Shown: positions 7,286 to 17,298, numbered from the stretch's first letter. The stretch is 64,000 bases of DNA from Glycomyces tritici (GCF_030403505.1 NZ_JAUEMJ010000010.1:1-64000); one strand, 5' to 3'. Notes: generated by a model not told the origin, from the letters alone. Program-made: numbers and translations.

Positions 7286-8974
7286 ATGCGACCAGCACAA
7301 GCGAGGGCCAGCGTCCTCGCCGGAACGGCGGTGCTCGCCGCCGCGGCGCTCGCCGCCTGCGGCGGCGGCAGCGATTCGGGCGGCGGCGACACCGACGTCA
7401 CCTGGGCGGTCAGCTCGGGCTGGGAGTCGTGGAACGAGAACACGGCCGACGGCAACACCTCATACCTGCACCAGGCCCTGTCTCCGGGGACGACCGCGCT
7501 CGGCGACTTCGACCAGGACGCCGAGTGGGTCTTCAACGACGCGCTCCTCGCGAAGGCCCCGGAGTTGACCGGCGAGTCGCCGATGACCGTGGCGTACACG
7601 CTCAACGAGAACGCCCAGTGGTCCGACGGCGACCCGTTCGACGTGGACGACTTCACCTACATCTGGCACCAGATGTCAGGCAAGGCCGAGCACTGCGACC
7701 AGACCCAGTGCCTGCCCGCCTCCACCGACTGGGGTGCGAACGTCGCCTCGATCGAGCAGGAGGGCGACGTCGTCACCATGACCTATGTGGACGGCTACCT
7801 GGACCCCGAGTGGCAGTACTTCCAGACGCCGATGTACCCGGCCCACATCGCCGAGGCCAACGGCTTCCCGAACTGGGCCACCGACCCGGCCCAGATGGGC
7901 GGCAGCGCCACCTGGTTCACCCAGAACGCGCCCACCTGGTCCACCGGGCCGTACAAGCCGACCGACGCGTCCCCGGGCGAGTTCGTCGTCTTCGAGCCCA
8001 ACGAGAACTACCAGGGCTCGACCAAGCCGGCCCTGGACAAGCTGACGATGAAGGTCGTCGAAGGCACCGAGGCGATCATCACCGAGCTGCGGCAGGGCTC
8101 CATCGACGGAGCCTGGCCCTCGGAGTTCAGCCAGGAGGAGCTCGACAAGGTCAAGGACGACTCGGCGGTGACCACCGAGGTCTACGAGGGCTCGATCTGG
8201 CTCCACATCGACACGAACATGAACAACACGTTCCTGGCCGACCAGGCGCTGCGCCAAGCGGTGTTCACGGCGATCGACAACGGGGACATCATCAAGAAGG
8301 CCTACCCGGACACCGAGGTCTCGGCGCGCCTGAACCACTTCTTCAACCAGCAGTCGGAGTTCTTCGTGGACGAGATCGGCTCGTCCGACCCGCCGCAGGG
8401 CACCGGCGACGAGGCCGCGGCCAACGCGGCGCTGGAGGCCGCGGGCTACACCACCGGCGAGACGCTGATGACGCCGGAGGGCGAGGCGGTCACGCTGAAC
8501 TTCCGCTACGGCGAAGGGGACGCGACCCGCACGCTCGCCGGCGAACTCGTGCAGTCCTACCTGAGCGAGATCGGCATCGACGTGACCCTCGAGGCGATCC
8601 CCGACGGCCAGCTCGGCACGGTCCTCTCCGAAGGGGACTTCGACATGGTCATCTTCGGCTGGTCGGGCACGCCGGCGTTCACGACCGCGCCGCAGCAGTA
8701 CTTCGGCTCGGACTCGTCGTCGAACTTCGGCCAGTTCCGGCTCGACGGCCTCGACGAGGCGATCGCGAAGGTGCGCTCGACGACCGACATCGCCGAGGCG
8801 GCGCAGTTCGCGAACGACGTGGAGGCGATGGTCGTGCCGCAGGCGTTCACGCTGCCGATCTTCGACGAGCCGCAGTCGGTCGTGTACCTGAACGGGAACC
8901 TCGCCGGGCTCGTCCCCAACGGCAACAGCCAGGCGGGCCCGATGTGGAACATCCAGGAGTGGAAGCCCGCGTAG
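7286..8974 (+). CDS. Family 5 ABC substrate-binding lipoprotein, paralogue 1
   Basis: 562-residue periplasm-facing receptor of a peptide-type ABC importer (SBP_bac_5 / LpqW-like group). Sec lipoprotein signal with lipobox LAAC, Cys25. The mature part opens with WAVSSGWESWNENTADGN, which all four paralogues share in variant form, and continues with YTLNENAQWSDGDPFDVDDF and a late 'ADQALRQAVFTAIDN' helix typical of family 5. ATG at 7286 follows GGGGGAG. A perfect hairpin terminator follows the stop. It is the first of four tandem receptor genes ahead of one permease/ATPase set. The ligand is likely an oligopeptide, but nickel, glycan or lipid-linked substrates cannot be excluded. Confidence 0.88.
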   Translation: MRPAQARASVLAGTAVLAAAALAACGGGSDSGGGDTDVTWAVSSGWESWNENTADGNTSYLHQALSPGTTALGDFDQDAEWVFNDALLAKAPELTGESPMTVAYTLNENAQWSDGDPFDVDDFTYIWHQMSGKAEHCDQTQCLPASTDWGANVASIEQEGDVVTMTYVDGYLDPEWQYFQTPMYPAHIAEANGFPNWATDPAQMGGSATWFTQNAPTWSTGPYKPTDASPGEFVVFEPNENYQGSTKPALDKLTMKVVEGTEAIITELRQGSIDGAWPSEFSQEELDKVKDDSAVTTEVYEGSIWLHIDTNMNNTFLADQALRQAVFTAIDNGDIIKKAYPDTEVSARLNHFFNQQSEFFVDEIGSSDPPQGTGDEAAANAALEAAGYTTGETLMTPEGEAVTLNFRYGEGDATRTLAGELVQSYLSEIGIDVTLEAIPDGQLGTVLSEGDFDMVIFGWSGTPAFTTAPQQYFGSDSSSNFGQFRLDGLDEAIAKVRSTTDIAEAAQFANDVEAMVVPQAFTLPIFDEPQSVVYLNGNLAGLVPNGNSQAGPMWNIQEWKPA

Positions 8975-8989
8975 GGCTCGGATTCCAGT

Positions 8990-9019
8990 GCGGGGGCGGC
9001 CTGAACGGGCCGCCCCCGC
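8990..9019 (+). terminator. Intrinsic terminator after paralogue 1
   Basis: 12-bp perfect stem (8990-9001 with 9008-9019, GC-only) and a six-base loop, 16 bases past the stop. No U-tract follows, as is common in actinobacteria. Confidence 0.75.
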
Positions 9020-9215
9020 TGCGTATCGGTCAGGTAACAATGCTCAGGCAACTTCGTACCGATGCGTGGCCTTCGCCCGTGATACATGGCACTGTGGCAC
9101 CCAGCACTGCCGAGCGGCCGCCTGGCCCCTCCGCGACCCCTGTGACGGCGACGAAGCCCCCAACGGCGCATCAGGCGAACCCCCTCGGCCGGACACCCTA
9201 TGGAGGAGAACACAC

Positions 9216-10916
9216 ATGGCTCTGACTCGTAGAGCATTCGGCGGCCTCACGATCGGCGGTTCCTCCGCTCTCATGCTGGCCGCATGCGGTGGCAACGACG
9301 GTGACGGCGGCAGCGAAGGGGGCGGCGAACTCGTCTGGGCGGTCTCGTCGGGCTGGTCGGCCTGGAACCGGAACACCGGTACCGGCAACGCCTCTGCCAC
9401 CAACATCGCCACGACCCCGATGAACCCGGTCGGCACTCTCGGGTACGACTTCGACCCCGAGGGCAACGTCTTCTACGACGAGGCGATCTTCGAAGGCGCG
9501 CCGGAACTCCTCAACGAGGCCCCGATGCAGGTCCAGCTCACCCTGAAAGAGGGGGCCCAGTGGTCGGACGGCAAGCCGGTCCGCCTGGAGGACTTCATCT
9601 TCCAGTGGTACTCGACCTCCGGCGACCCGCTGCACGCCAACCAGGAGAAGGCGCTGCCCGCCGGCACCGCCATGGCGAACATCGCGAGCATCGAAGAGCC
9701 CGAGCCGGGCAAGATCGTCCTCACCTTCAAGGAGGGCACCACCGACCCCGAGTGGATCTTCAACGGTGGCGTGTACCTGCCCAGCCACGTGGCCGAGGCC
9801 AACGGCTTCGAGGCATGGGCCACCGACCCTGAGGTCATGGGCGACGCGGTCAACTTCTTCAACGACGACCTGTGGGACGTCGTGATCGGCCCGTACAAGC
9901 CGGTCGAGTGGAAGGTCGGCGAGTACGTCATCTACGAGCCGAACGAGAACTACCAGGGCGAGCACAAGGCCTCGTACGACAAACTCACCATGAAGGCCAT
10001 CGAGGGCATCGAGGCCCAGGTCACCGAGCTCCGCCAGGGCACCATCGCCGGCTGCTGGCCCAATGACTTCAGCCTCGAGATCATGCAGCCGCTCGAAGAC
10101 CAGCCGGAGCTGGCGTACGAGACGTACGCGGGCGCGACCTGGTCGCACTTCGACATGAACGTCAACAACACGTTCCTCAAGGACGTGGCGCTGCGCCAGG
10201 CGGTGTTCACCGCCATCGACATCGAGGAGATCAAGTCCCGGGCCTTCCCCGGGACCGAGGCCCCGTGGCTCGGCAACCACTTCTTCACCGAGGAAAGCCC
10301 GTACTACGTGGACTACACGGGTCCGGCGAACTACGGCAAGGGCGACATCGAGGCGGCCAAGACGATTCTCACCGGCGCCGGCTACACCACCAACGGCGAC
10401 GGGAAGCTCCTGGCTCCCGGCGGCGAGCAGGTGCTGTTCAACTTCCGCTTCGCCTCCTCGAACGAGATCCGCAAGCTCACCGGCGAGATCATCCAGGCGC
10501 AGCTGGTCGAGCTGGGCATCGACCTGGAACTCAAGGGCTTCGGCGACGACGAGCTCTCCACGACCCTCTCCGAGGGCGACTTCGACCTGGTCGTCTTCTC
10601 CTGGGTCGGCAATCCGGCGTTCACCACCTCGCCCGACCAGTTCTTCTCGCCGGATTCGGACTCGAACCACGGCAACTACGACGACCCGGTCATCAACGAG
10701 CTGCTGCCGCAGGTCCGCGCCACGCTCGAGCTCGACGCGGCGGCCGAGGTCGCGAACCAGATCAGCGCCCAAGCCGTGGCGCAGGCATACACCCTGCCGC
10801 TCTACAGCAGCCCCATGGCGGTCTTCTGGAACACCGAGATGGTCAGTGGCCTTGAAGTGAACCCGGCCAGCCAGGCCTCGGCACTGTGGAACGTCCGGGA
10901 GTGGAAGCGTCCCTAG
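9216..10916 (+). CDS. Family 5 ABC substrate-binding lipoprotein, paralogue 2 (Tat-type signal)
   Basis: 566-residue receptor. The N-terminus MALTRRAFGGLTIGG carries a twin-arginine motif followed by lipobox LAAC (Cys24), so export is probably by Tat. The body follows the same plan as its neighbours: WAVSSGWSAWNRNTGTGN, LTLKEGAQWSDGKPV, KDVALRQAVFTAIDI and a C-terminal ALWNVREWKRP. The sequence around the start (GGAGGAG plus the first nine codons) is almost identical to paralogue 3, pointing to recent tandem duplication. A longer frame begins upstream at 8988 but lacks a signal peptide at its start, so ATG 9216 is chosen. Own terminator downstream. Confidence 0.88.
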   Translation: MALTRRAFGGLTIGGSSALMLAACGGNDGDGGSEGGGELVWAVSSGWSAWNRNTGTGNASATNIATTPMNPVGTLGYDFDPEGNVFYDEAIFEGAPELLNEAPMQVQLTLKEGAQWSDGKPVRLEDFIFQWYSTSGDPLHANQEKALPAGTAMANIASIEEPEPGKIVLTFKEGTTDPEWIFNGGVYLPSHVAEANGFEAWATDPEVMGDAVNFFNDDLWDVVIGPYKPVEWKVGEYVIYEPNENYQGEHKASYDKLTMKAIEGIEAQVTELRQGTIAGCWPNDFSLEIMQPLEDQPELAYETYAGATWSHFDMNVNNTFLKDVALRQAVFTAIDIEEIKSRAFPGTEAPWLGNHFFTEESPYYVDYTGPANYGKGDIEAAKTILTGAGYTTNGDGKLLAPGGEQVLFNFRFASSNEIRKLTGEIIQAQLVELGIDLELKGFGDDELSTTLSEGDFDLVVFSWVGNPAFTTSPDQFFSPDSDSNHGNYDDPVINELLPQVRATLELDAAAEVANQISAQAVAQAYTLPLYSSPMAVFWNTEMVSGLEVNPASQASALWNVREWKRP

Positions 10917-10995
10917 TACCACATTCCGGGATGGACGGCCGCTCGAAGCCGTATTGGATTCGCCACCATCCGTCCTGTTAATTCAGTGAATTCCC

Positions 10996-11026
10996 CCGTG
11001 GGGCCGATGCCACATCGGCCCCACGG
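10996..11026 (+). terminator. Intrinsic terminator after paralogue 2
   Basis: 14-bp perfect stem (10996-11009 with 11013-11026) with a three-base loop, about 80 bases past the stop. Confidence 0.8.
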
Positions 11027-11261
11027 TCCATGTGTGGCACCGGCTTCGCGGCGCAAAGTCACGAATACATCACGAATAAACTCCAGTTGAGGCCGCGACC
11101 ATGTCAATCCCCTCACGTCTGTGCAAGTGTTTGTCACAACACCGCCGAGGGCGCCACTGACGCCTTCCCCAACCCGATCCCTCGGGGCTCGGGTATCCGG
11201 ACGCGAGGCATCGGCGCCTTCGCGAAGGCCCCTCGGCATCGATACCTGGAGGAGAACACTC

Positions 11262-12962
11262 ATGGCTCTGACCCGTAGAGCTCTCGGCGGCCTGACCATC
11301 GGCGGTACGGCCGCCTTCACCCTGGCCGCCTGCGGCGGCAACGAAGGCAACGGCGGCTCCGGTGCCACCGAGCTCACCTGGGCGATCCCCTCGGCGTGGG
11401 AGTCCTGGAACGAGAACACTCAGTCCGGCAACAACTCGTACGGCCACCAGGCCATGTACCCCATGCGCTACGGACTCGACGGCAACACCACCGGCGACTG
11501 GGACGAGAACGGCGAGTTCCACCTCAACGACGCCGTCTTCGCCTCCTCGGAGATCATCTCCGAGGCCCCGCTCCAGGTCCAGTACACGCTGCAGGAGAAC
11601 GCCCAGTGGTCGGACGGCAAGCCCGTCCGCGTCGAGGACTTCATCTTCCAGTGGTACAGCATCTCCGGTCTCGAGGAGCACGCCGACCAGACCAAGGCGC
11701 TCCCGGCCTCGACCAGCTACGGCCCCAACATCGCCTCCATCGAGTCCCCTGAAGAGGGCAAGATCGTGGTGACCTTCATCGACGGCTACCTCGACCCCGA
11801 GTGGCAGTTCAGCCCCACCGTCTACCTGCCCTCGCACGTCGCCGAGGCCGAGGGCTTCGCCGACTGGCAGACCGACCCGGCCGTCATGGGCGACGCCATC
11901 GCCTGGTTCGAGCAGAACCTTTCCGACGTCGTGACCGGCCCCTACAAGCCCGTCGACTTCAAGATGGGCGAGTACATCACATACGAGCTCAACGACAAGT
12001 GGAACGGCTCGGTCAAGCCCACCGTCAAGAAGCTCACCATGAAGGTCGTCGAGGGCACCGAGGCGGTCGTCACCGAGCTGCGCCAGAGCACCATCGCCGG
12101 CGCGTGGCCCAGCGAGTTCTCCCAGGAGGAGTTCGACAAGGCCGCCGAGGACGAGGCCCTCGGCCAGGAGATCTACGAGGGCGGCGTCTGGCTCCACATC
12201 GACACCAACCTGAACTCCGAACCGCTCAAGGACGTGGCCCTGCGCCAGGCGATCTTCACCGCCATCAACGTCGCCGACGCCATCGGCCGCGTTTACCCGT
12301 CGACCAAGGTCTCTCAGCGCCTCAACCACTTCTTCGGGCAGAAGAGCGAGTTCTTCCAGGACCTCATCACCCCGACCGGCCAGGGCTCGGGCGACCCCGT
12401 CAAGGCCGCCCAGATCCTCACCGAGGCCGGCTACACCGGCGCGGCCGAGGGCGAGAAGCTGACCAAGGACGGCACCGCGGTCCCCAACCTCGTCTTCCGC
12501 TTCGGCGAGGGCGACGCCACCCGCACCACGATCGCCGAACTGGCCCAGTCCCAGCTGGCGCTCATTGGCCTCACCGTCGACCTCAAGGCGATCCCCGACG
12601 GCGAGCTCGGCACCGTGCTCACCGAGAGCGACTTCGACCTGGTCATCTTCGGCTGGTCGGGCAGCCCCACGTTCGTGGCGGCCCCCAACCAGTACTTCAA
12701 GACCGGCGTCAACTACGGGAACTACTCCTTCCCCGAGCTCGACACGGCGATCGACGCGCTCAAGACCACGTCGGACCAGGCCGAGGCCGCGGCCCTCGCC
12801 AACGAGGTCGAGGCGATCGCCGTGCCGCTCGCCCTGACCCTCCCGCTGTTCGACGAGCCGCAGGGCATCCTGTGGAACAAGAACCTCATCGAGGGCGTCA
12901 AGGGCAACGGCAACAGCCAGGGCGGCCCGATCTTCAACTGCGCCGAGTGGAAGACCGTCTAA
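11262..12962 (+). CDS. Family 5 ABC substrate-binding lipoprotein, paralogue 3 (Tat-type signal)
   Basis: 566 residues, exactly the length of paralogue 2 and with nearly the same signal peptide (MALTRRALGGLTIGG, lipobox LAAC, Cys24). Recognisable segments are WAIPSAWESWNENTQSGN, YTLQENAQWSDGKPVR, KDVALRQAIFTAINV and the late FDEPQGILWNKN. GGAGGAG lies eight bases before ATG 11262. The 345 bases upstream (10917-11261) contain the preceding terminator and must hold its own promoter, although I cannot point to clear hexamers. A terminator follows. Differences in the ligand-facing body relative to paralogue 2 suggest the copies were kept for different ligands. Confidence 0.88.
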   Translation: MALTRRALGGLTIGGTAAFTLAACGGNEGNGGSGATELTWAIPSAWESWNENTQSGNNSYGHQAMYPMRYGLDGNTTGDWDENGEFHLNDAVFASSEIISEAPLQVQYTLQENAQWSDGKPVRVEDFIFQWYSISGLEEHADQTKALPASTSYGPNIASIESPEEGKIVVTFIDGYLDPEWQFSPTVYLPSHVAEAEGFADWQTDPAVMGDAIAWFEQNLSDVVTGPYKPVDFKMGEYITYELNDKWNGSVKPTVKKLTMKVVEGTEAVVTELRQSTIAGAWPSEFSQEEFDKAAEDEALGQEIYEGGVWLHIDTNLNSEPLKDVALRQAIFTAINVADAIGRVYPSTKVSQRLNHFFGQKSEFFQDLITPTGQGSGDPVKAAQILTEAGYTGAAEGEKLTKDGTAVPNLVFRFGEGDATRTTIAELAQSQLALIGLTVDLKAIPDGELGTVLTESDFDLVIFGWSGSPTFVAAPNQYFKTGVNYGNYSFPELDTAIDALKTTSDQAEAAALANEVEAIAVPLALTLPLFDEPQGILWNKNLIEGVKGNGNSQGGPIFNCAEWKTV

Positions 12963-12978
12963 GAGCTCAGTGAGCTGA

Positions 12979-13008
12979 GCGGCGGGGCCTCCCTGGGCCC
13001 CGCCGCTT
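12979..13008 (+). terminator. Intrinsic terminator after paralogue 3
   Basis: 12-bp perfect GC stem (12979-12990 with 12997-13008) and a six-base loop, 16 bases past the stop. Confidence 0.75.
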
Positions 13009-13442
13009 CAACGTTTCGAGAGCCGAGGTTTCGGCGGCGTCGCCGCGAGGTGAACGTTCGCCACTCCTCCGCCATCCCTCGCCCTACCTCTCTTCGCCTC
13101 GGCCGCACCGTCGCGGCCGACCCGGACCGACCGCGGCCCTCGTCTCCGCGACCGGACCGGCGCGCGCGGACGCCCTGCGGCGGTGACCGCCAGACGAGAG
13201 TTCTCGCTGGCAGACGGTGAATTTTCACTTATCGCCGCCATTCAGGGAATGAACGTCACGGGAACATAACGAACGAAGCTCATCTCGTGTTCGGTTGTCC
13301 GAAACCCGGGATTCCCGTGGAAGGCTGTACCTCGCGTCACTGACCGCCGCCGATCCGAACAGGAGCCCGGCGGCACGGCCCGGAGCCCCGAACCCACCTC
13401 GGTGCTCCCGCCGGTCGGTGGCGCAAACCTTCGAGAGGAACC
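13009..13442 (+). promoter_or_regulatory. 434-bp noncoding stretch ahead of paralogue 4
   Basis: No convincing gene on either strand. It contains the shared element CGGTTGTCCGAAAC ending at 13305, followed by TTCCCG, in the same arrangement as ahead of paralogue 1. AT-richer sequence around 13215-13290 marks the probable promoter area. The ribosome site GAGAGGAA is just before ATG 13443. Confidence 0.4.
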
Positions 13443-15176
13443 ATGAAGCGACACCACACGGCGGCCGTCGCCGCCCTCGCCTGCACCGCCCTGGTGCTGA
13501 CGGGTTGCGGACAGGACGGCGAGTCCGCCACCTCCAGCCTCGATGCCTGCCTCACCGACCCCGCCGGCTGCAACTCCGGCGAGCGGGCCGACGGCGGCGA
13601 GATCACCTGGGCCCTCGACGGCTCGTGGGGCACCTGGAACCAGAACACCTCCGAAGGCAACAACGCGTACGTCAGCGCCGCGCTCGTCGGCATGTGGCCC
13701 TACACCGGCCAGTTCGACCCCAGCGGCGAGTACGTCTTCAACGAAGGCATCCTCGGCTCCGCCCCCGAACTCGTCAAAGAGGACCCGGTCACCGTCGAGT
13801 ACACCCTCAAGGACGGCGCGAACTGGGGCGACGGCACCGACATCACCGTCGACGACTTCATCTACCACTGGTACGCCACCTCCGGGGACGAGTCGCTCTG
13901 CGACGGCTGCGACCCCGCCAACACCACCCGCGGCTCCCAGGTCGAGTCCATCACCGGCGACGGCGCCCACGTCACCGTGACCTACAAGGACTCCTACCAC
14001 TCAGCCGAGTGGCAGTACGAGGAGATCCTCTCCTCGCCCGCCCACGTGGCCGAGGCGCAGGGCTTCGACTGGCAGAACGACCCCGCGGACATGAAGGCCG
14101 CCGAGGACTACTTCTCGGAGACCATCCCCACGTGGACCACCGGCCCCTTCACGATCGACGACGCCAAGGTCGGCGAGCACGTCATCTACGTGCCCAACGA
14201 CGACTGGGCCGGTGAGACCGAGGTGACCCTCGACAAGGTCACCTTCCGCGTCATCGACGGCCTCGAGAACATCGTCACCGCCCTGCGCAACGGCGAGATC
14301 GACGGCGCCTCCCCGTTCTCGGTCACCGCCGAGACCATCACCCAGCTCCAAGGCGCCGACGGCCTCGAGTACGCGGTCGCGGGCGGGCCCTCCTTCGAGC
14401 ACATCGACCTGAACACGAAGAACGAGTTCCTCGCCGACCCCGTGCTGCGCCAGGCGATCTTCACCGCCATAGACATCGAGAACATCATCTCGCGCACCTA
14501 CGCGTACGTGCAGTCCGACATCGAGCGCAAGGGCAACCACCTCTTCCGCAACGGCTCGGACTACTACACGGACTACCTCTCGGCCACCGGCCAGGGCACC
14601 GGCGACATCGAACTCGCCTACGACCTCCTCGAAGAGGCCGGCTACGAACTCGACGGCGGCGTGCTGAAGGACCCCGACGGCAAGGCCGTCGAGCTCGACT
14701 TCCGCTACTCCGAGTCCAAGGAGAACCGCCGCATCACCGGCGAGCTCGTCCAGGCGAACCTCGCCGACCTCGGCATCCAGGTCGAGCTGCGCTCCATCCC
14801 CGACGCCGACCTCGGCACCGTCCTCGGCGAGGGCGAGTTCGACATGATCGACTTCGGCTGGAGCTCCGAGCCCGTGTTCGTCGCCGCCGCCTCCCAGTAC
14901 TGGGAGACCGGCTCCGGATCCAACTTCGGCGCGCTCTCCGACCCCGACCTCGACGAGCTCATCGCCGAGATCAACGGCACCCTCGACATCGACGAGGCCG
15001 CCGTGCGCGCCAACGCCGCCGTCCAGCAGGTCGTCCAGGACGCCTACTCGCTCCCTATCGTGGACACACCGGTCGCGGTCATGGTCTCCGATAGGTTGGT
15101 CAACGTCCGCGACAATTGGGCGTCGCAGCAGCGAGCCGCGTACAACATTGCAGAGTGGGGCGTGGCCGCTGAGTGA
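13443..15176 (+). CDS. Family 5 ABC substrate-binding lipoprotein, paralogue 4 (operon-proximal)
   Basis: 577-residue receptor, the most diverged of the four. Sec lipoprotein signal with lipobox LTGC (Cys22). An extra linker with two cysteines (ACLTDPAGCNSGE) precedes the shared opening ITWALDGSWGTWNQNT. Conserved family segments include YTLKDGANWGDGTDI and ADPVLRQAIFTAIDIEN. It is the only receptor gene not followed by a strong terminator before the permeases, so it is probably cotranscribed with them and acts as the default receptor. Its promoter region shares an element with paralogue 1. Confidence 0.88.
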   Translation: MKRHHTAAVAALACTALVLTGCGQDGESATSSLDACLTDPAGCNSGERADGGEITWALDGSWGTWNQNTSEGNNAYVSAALVGMWPYTGQFDPSGEYVFNEGILGSAPELVKEDPVTVEYTLKDGANWGDGTDITVDDFIYHWYATSGDESLCDGCDPANTTRGSQVESITGDGAHVTVTYKDSYHSAEWQYEEILSSPAHVAEAQGFDWQNDPADMKAAEDYFSETIPTWTTGPFTIDDAKVGEHVIYVPNDDWAGETEVTLDKVTFRVIDGLENIVTALRNGEIDGASPFSVTAETITQLQGADGLEYAVAGGPSFEHIDLNTKNEFLADPVLRQAIFTAIDIENIISRTYAYVQSDIERKGNHLFRNGSDYYTDYLSATGQGTGDIELAYDLLEEAGYELDGGVLKDPDGKAVELDFRYSESKENRRITGELVQANLADLGIQVELRSIPDADLGTVLGEGEFDMIDFGWSSEPVFVAAASQYWETGSGSNFGALSDPDLDELIAEINGTLDIDEAAVRANAAVQQVVQDAYSLPIVDTPVAVMVSDRLVNVRDNWASQQRAAYNIAEWGVAAE

Positions 15177-15292
15177 CCTCGAGCAGAACCCGAGCGGAGC
15201 CGCAGGCGCACCGCGAACCGGAAGAAGTTTGGAACAGTGCCAGGGGCTCACGGACCCGGCCGCAGAATGGGGAGTCAGTGAGCCGTAGGAGA

Positions 15293-15312
15293 GGCCGCGT
15301 CGCTGCGCGGCC
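15293..15312 (+). other. Hairpin between receptor 4 and the permease genes
   Basis: GGCCGCG stem (15293-15299 with 15306-15312) and six-base loop in the 190-bp gap. Weaker than the terminators after receptors 1-3. It may limit, rather than stop, read-through, giving more receptor than permease mRNA. Confidence 0.45.
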
Positions 15313-15366
15313 GGGCCGGTCGGCAGGCGAACCGGTCCACACCAGAGAAACCGTTAACGAGGCATT

Positions 15367-16392
15367 ATGGTTGTATTCATAATCCGGCGCATCCTACTGA
15401 TGATCCCGGTGCTGCTGGGAGCCACTATCTTGTGCTTTGTCCTGGTCGACGCGGTGAACGACCCCGTCCAGGACATGGTCTTCGAGATCCAGCAGTCCAC
15501 CGGCGAACCGGTGCCCCAGTCGACCGTCGACGCCCTCGAGGAGTCGCTGTACTACGACCGGTCCATCCCCGAGCGCTACTGGATCTGGCTCACCGGCATC
15601 GGTGACACCAACGGCGACATCGGCCTCCTCAAGGGCGAATGGGGCCCCTCCATCGAGGGCTCCGCCATGGACATCGGCTACGAGATCTCCACCCGCTTCT
15701 GGATCACCCTCCGGCTGGTCCTGTTCGCGACCCTCGCGTCCATCGGCCTCGCCATTCTCTCCGGTGTCGTCAGCGCGGTCAAGCAGTATTCTCGCACTGA
15801 CTACACGCTGACCTTCCTGGGCTTCCTGTTCCTGGCCATGCCGGTGTTCTGGCTCGGCTCGCTGTTCAAGGAAGGCGCGGTGCAGCTGAACAAGATCCTC
15901 GGCTCCACGGTCTTCCAGACCTACGGCTCCGGCTCCACCGGCTTCCGAGGCAACGGCTGGGAGGTCTTCGCCGACTCCCTGCCCTACCTCATCGTGCCGA
16001 CCCTGGTGCTCATGCTCGGCGGCTACGCCGCGATCTCGCGGTACCAGCGCGCCTCCATGCTCGAGGTCATGAACTCCGACTACGTGCGGCTCGCCCGCGC
16101 CAAAGGCGTTCGCAACCGCACCGTCATGCGCCGGCACGCCCTGCGGACCGCGCTCATCCCGGTCGCGACCTTCGCGCCCCTCGCCCTCTCCGGCGCGATG
16201 GGCGGCGCCATGGTCACCGAGAGCATCTTCGGCTGGCGCGGCCTGGGCGTCTACTCCCTGGACGCCATCCGCGCCGGCGACACGTTCGTCGTCATGGCCT
16301 ACGTGCTCATCTCAGGTCTGGTCGTCCTCATCGGCGTCCTGATCTCCGACATCCTGTACGGCGTGCTCGACCCGAGGATCCGCTATGAGTAA
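15367..16392 (+). CDS. Peptide ABC transporter permease, DppB/OppB type
   Basis: 341-residue inner-membrane permease. It begins with the family-typical FIIRRILLMIPVLLGATI helix, has a large extracytoplasmic loop after TM1 (residues 40-110), then five helices. The cytoplasmic EAA-like loop reads YVRLARAKGVRNRTVMRRHA, followed by SGAMGGAMVTESIFGWRGLG. This is the DppB/OppB half that pairs with the next gene. Overlaps the following gene by 8 bp. Confidence 0.93.
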   Translation: MVVFIIRRILLMIPVLLGATILCFVLVDAVNDPVQDMVFEIQQSTGEPVPQSTVDALEESLYYDRSIPERYWIWLTGIGDTNGDIGLLKGEWGPSIEGSAMDIGYEISTRFWITLRLVLFATLASIGLAILSGVVSAVKQYSRTDYTLTFLGFLFLAMPVFWLGSLFKEGAVQLNKILGSTVFQTYGSGSTGFRGNGWEVFADSLPYLIVPTLVLMLGGYAAISRYQRASMLEVMNSDYVRLARAKGVRNRTVMRRHALRTALIPVATFAPLALSGAMGGAMVTESIFGWRGLGVYSLDAIRAGDTFVVMAYVLISGLVVLIGVLISDILYGVLDPRIRYE

Positions 16393-17296
16393 CACCGCAT
16401 CGCCCCGCCTTGACGCGGAGGCCCTCACCAGCAAGGAACGCGGCCAGTGGGAGATGGTGGGCCGCCGCTTCTTCCGGCACCGCGCCGCCGTCGTCAGCCT
16501 CGTCATCTTCCTGCTGATCGTGCTGTTCGCCTACCTGGGCCCCTTCCTGTGGAAGTGGGACTACAAGATCCACTCGGAGATCCCCTCGTGGGCCGCCCCG
16601 AGCCTGGACCACCCGTTCGGCACCGACAAGGCCGGGCGCGACATGCTCGGCGCGATGATGCAGGCGACGAAGCAGTCGCTCAACGTCTCGCTCGTCGTGG
16701 CCATCGGCTCCACCGTCCTCGGCGCGCTCTACGGCGCCGTCGCCGGCTTCTACCGCGGCTGGGTCGACTCGATCATGATGCGCTTCCTCGACATCATGTT
16801 CGTGATCCCCTTCCTGGTCATCACCGGTGCGATCGCGGGCGCCATCGACTCCAGCGTCCGCTGGTACCACATGGCGTTCATCCTCGCGATCTTCGGCTGG
16901 ACCTCGATCGCCCGCGCCGTGCGCGCCGAAGTGCTATCCCTGAGGGAGAAGGAGTTCATCGAAGCCGCCCGCTCGGCGGGGGGCTCGGACTGGCACATCA
17001 TCGTGAAGCACCTGATCCCGAACACGATGAGCGTCATCATCGTCTCGGTGACGCTGCAGATCGCCTTCGCCATCCTGTCGGAGACGACCCTGTCCTTCCT
17101 CGGTCTGGGCATCCAGAGCCCCGACACGTCGCTGGGCCTCCTCATCGAGGCGGCGGGCGCGTCGGCGTTCAACGAGCACTGGTACCTGTTCTACATCCCG
17201 GGTCTCATGATCATTCTCATCGCGCTCACCATCAACTTCATCGGTGACGGCCTGCGCGACGCCATGGACCCGCGGCAGACGATGGTGAGGCGATAG
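16385..17296 (+). CDS. Peptide ABC transporter permease, DppC/OppC type
   Basis: 303-residue permease partner. It has an N-terminal cytoplasmic extension, the TM1 region VSLVIFLLIVLFAYLG, the DppC signature HPFGTDKAGRDMLGAMM, a LYGAVAGFYRGWVDSIMMR segment, and the EAA loop EFIEAARSAGGSDWHIIVKH. The ending GDGLRDAMDPRQT is typical of the subfamily. Translationally coupled to the preceding permease and separated from the ATPase gene by two bases. Confidence 0.93.
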   Translation: MSNTASPRLDAEALTSKERGQWEMVGRRFFRHRAAVVSLVIFLLIVLFAYLGPFLWKWDYKIHSEIPSWAAPSLDHPFGTDKAGRDMLGAMMQATKQSLNVSLVVAIGSTVLGALYGAVAGFYRGWVDSIMMRFLDIMFVIPFLVITGAIAGAIDSSVRWYHMAFILAIFGWTSIARAVRAEVLSLREKEFIEAARSAGGSDWHIIVKHLIPNTMSVIIVSVTLQIAFAILSETTLSFLGLGIQSPDTSLGLLIEAAGASAFNEHWYLFYIPGLMIILIALTINFIGDGLRDAMDPRQTMVRR

Positions 17297-17298
17297 CG

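Noticed and set aside
7181..13305. TTGTCC as a classical -35 element for receptors 1 and 4
   Set aside because: No -10 hexamer lies 16-19 bp downstream in either promoter, so I report it only as a shared element.
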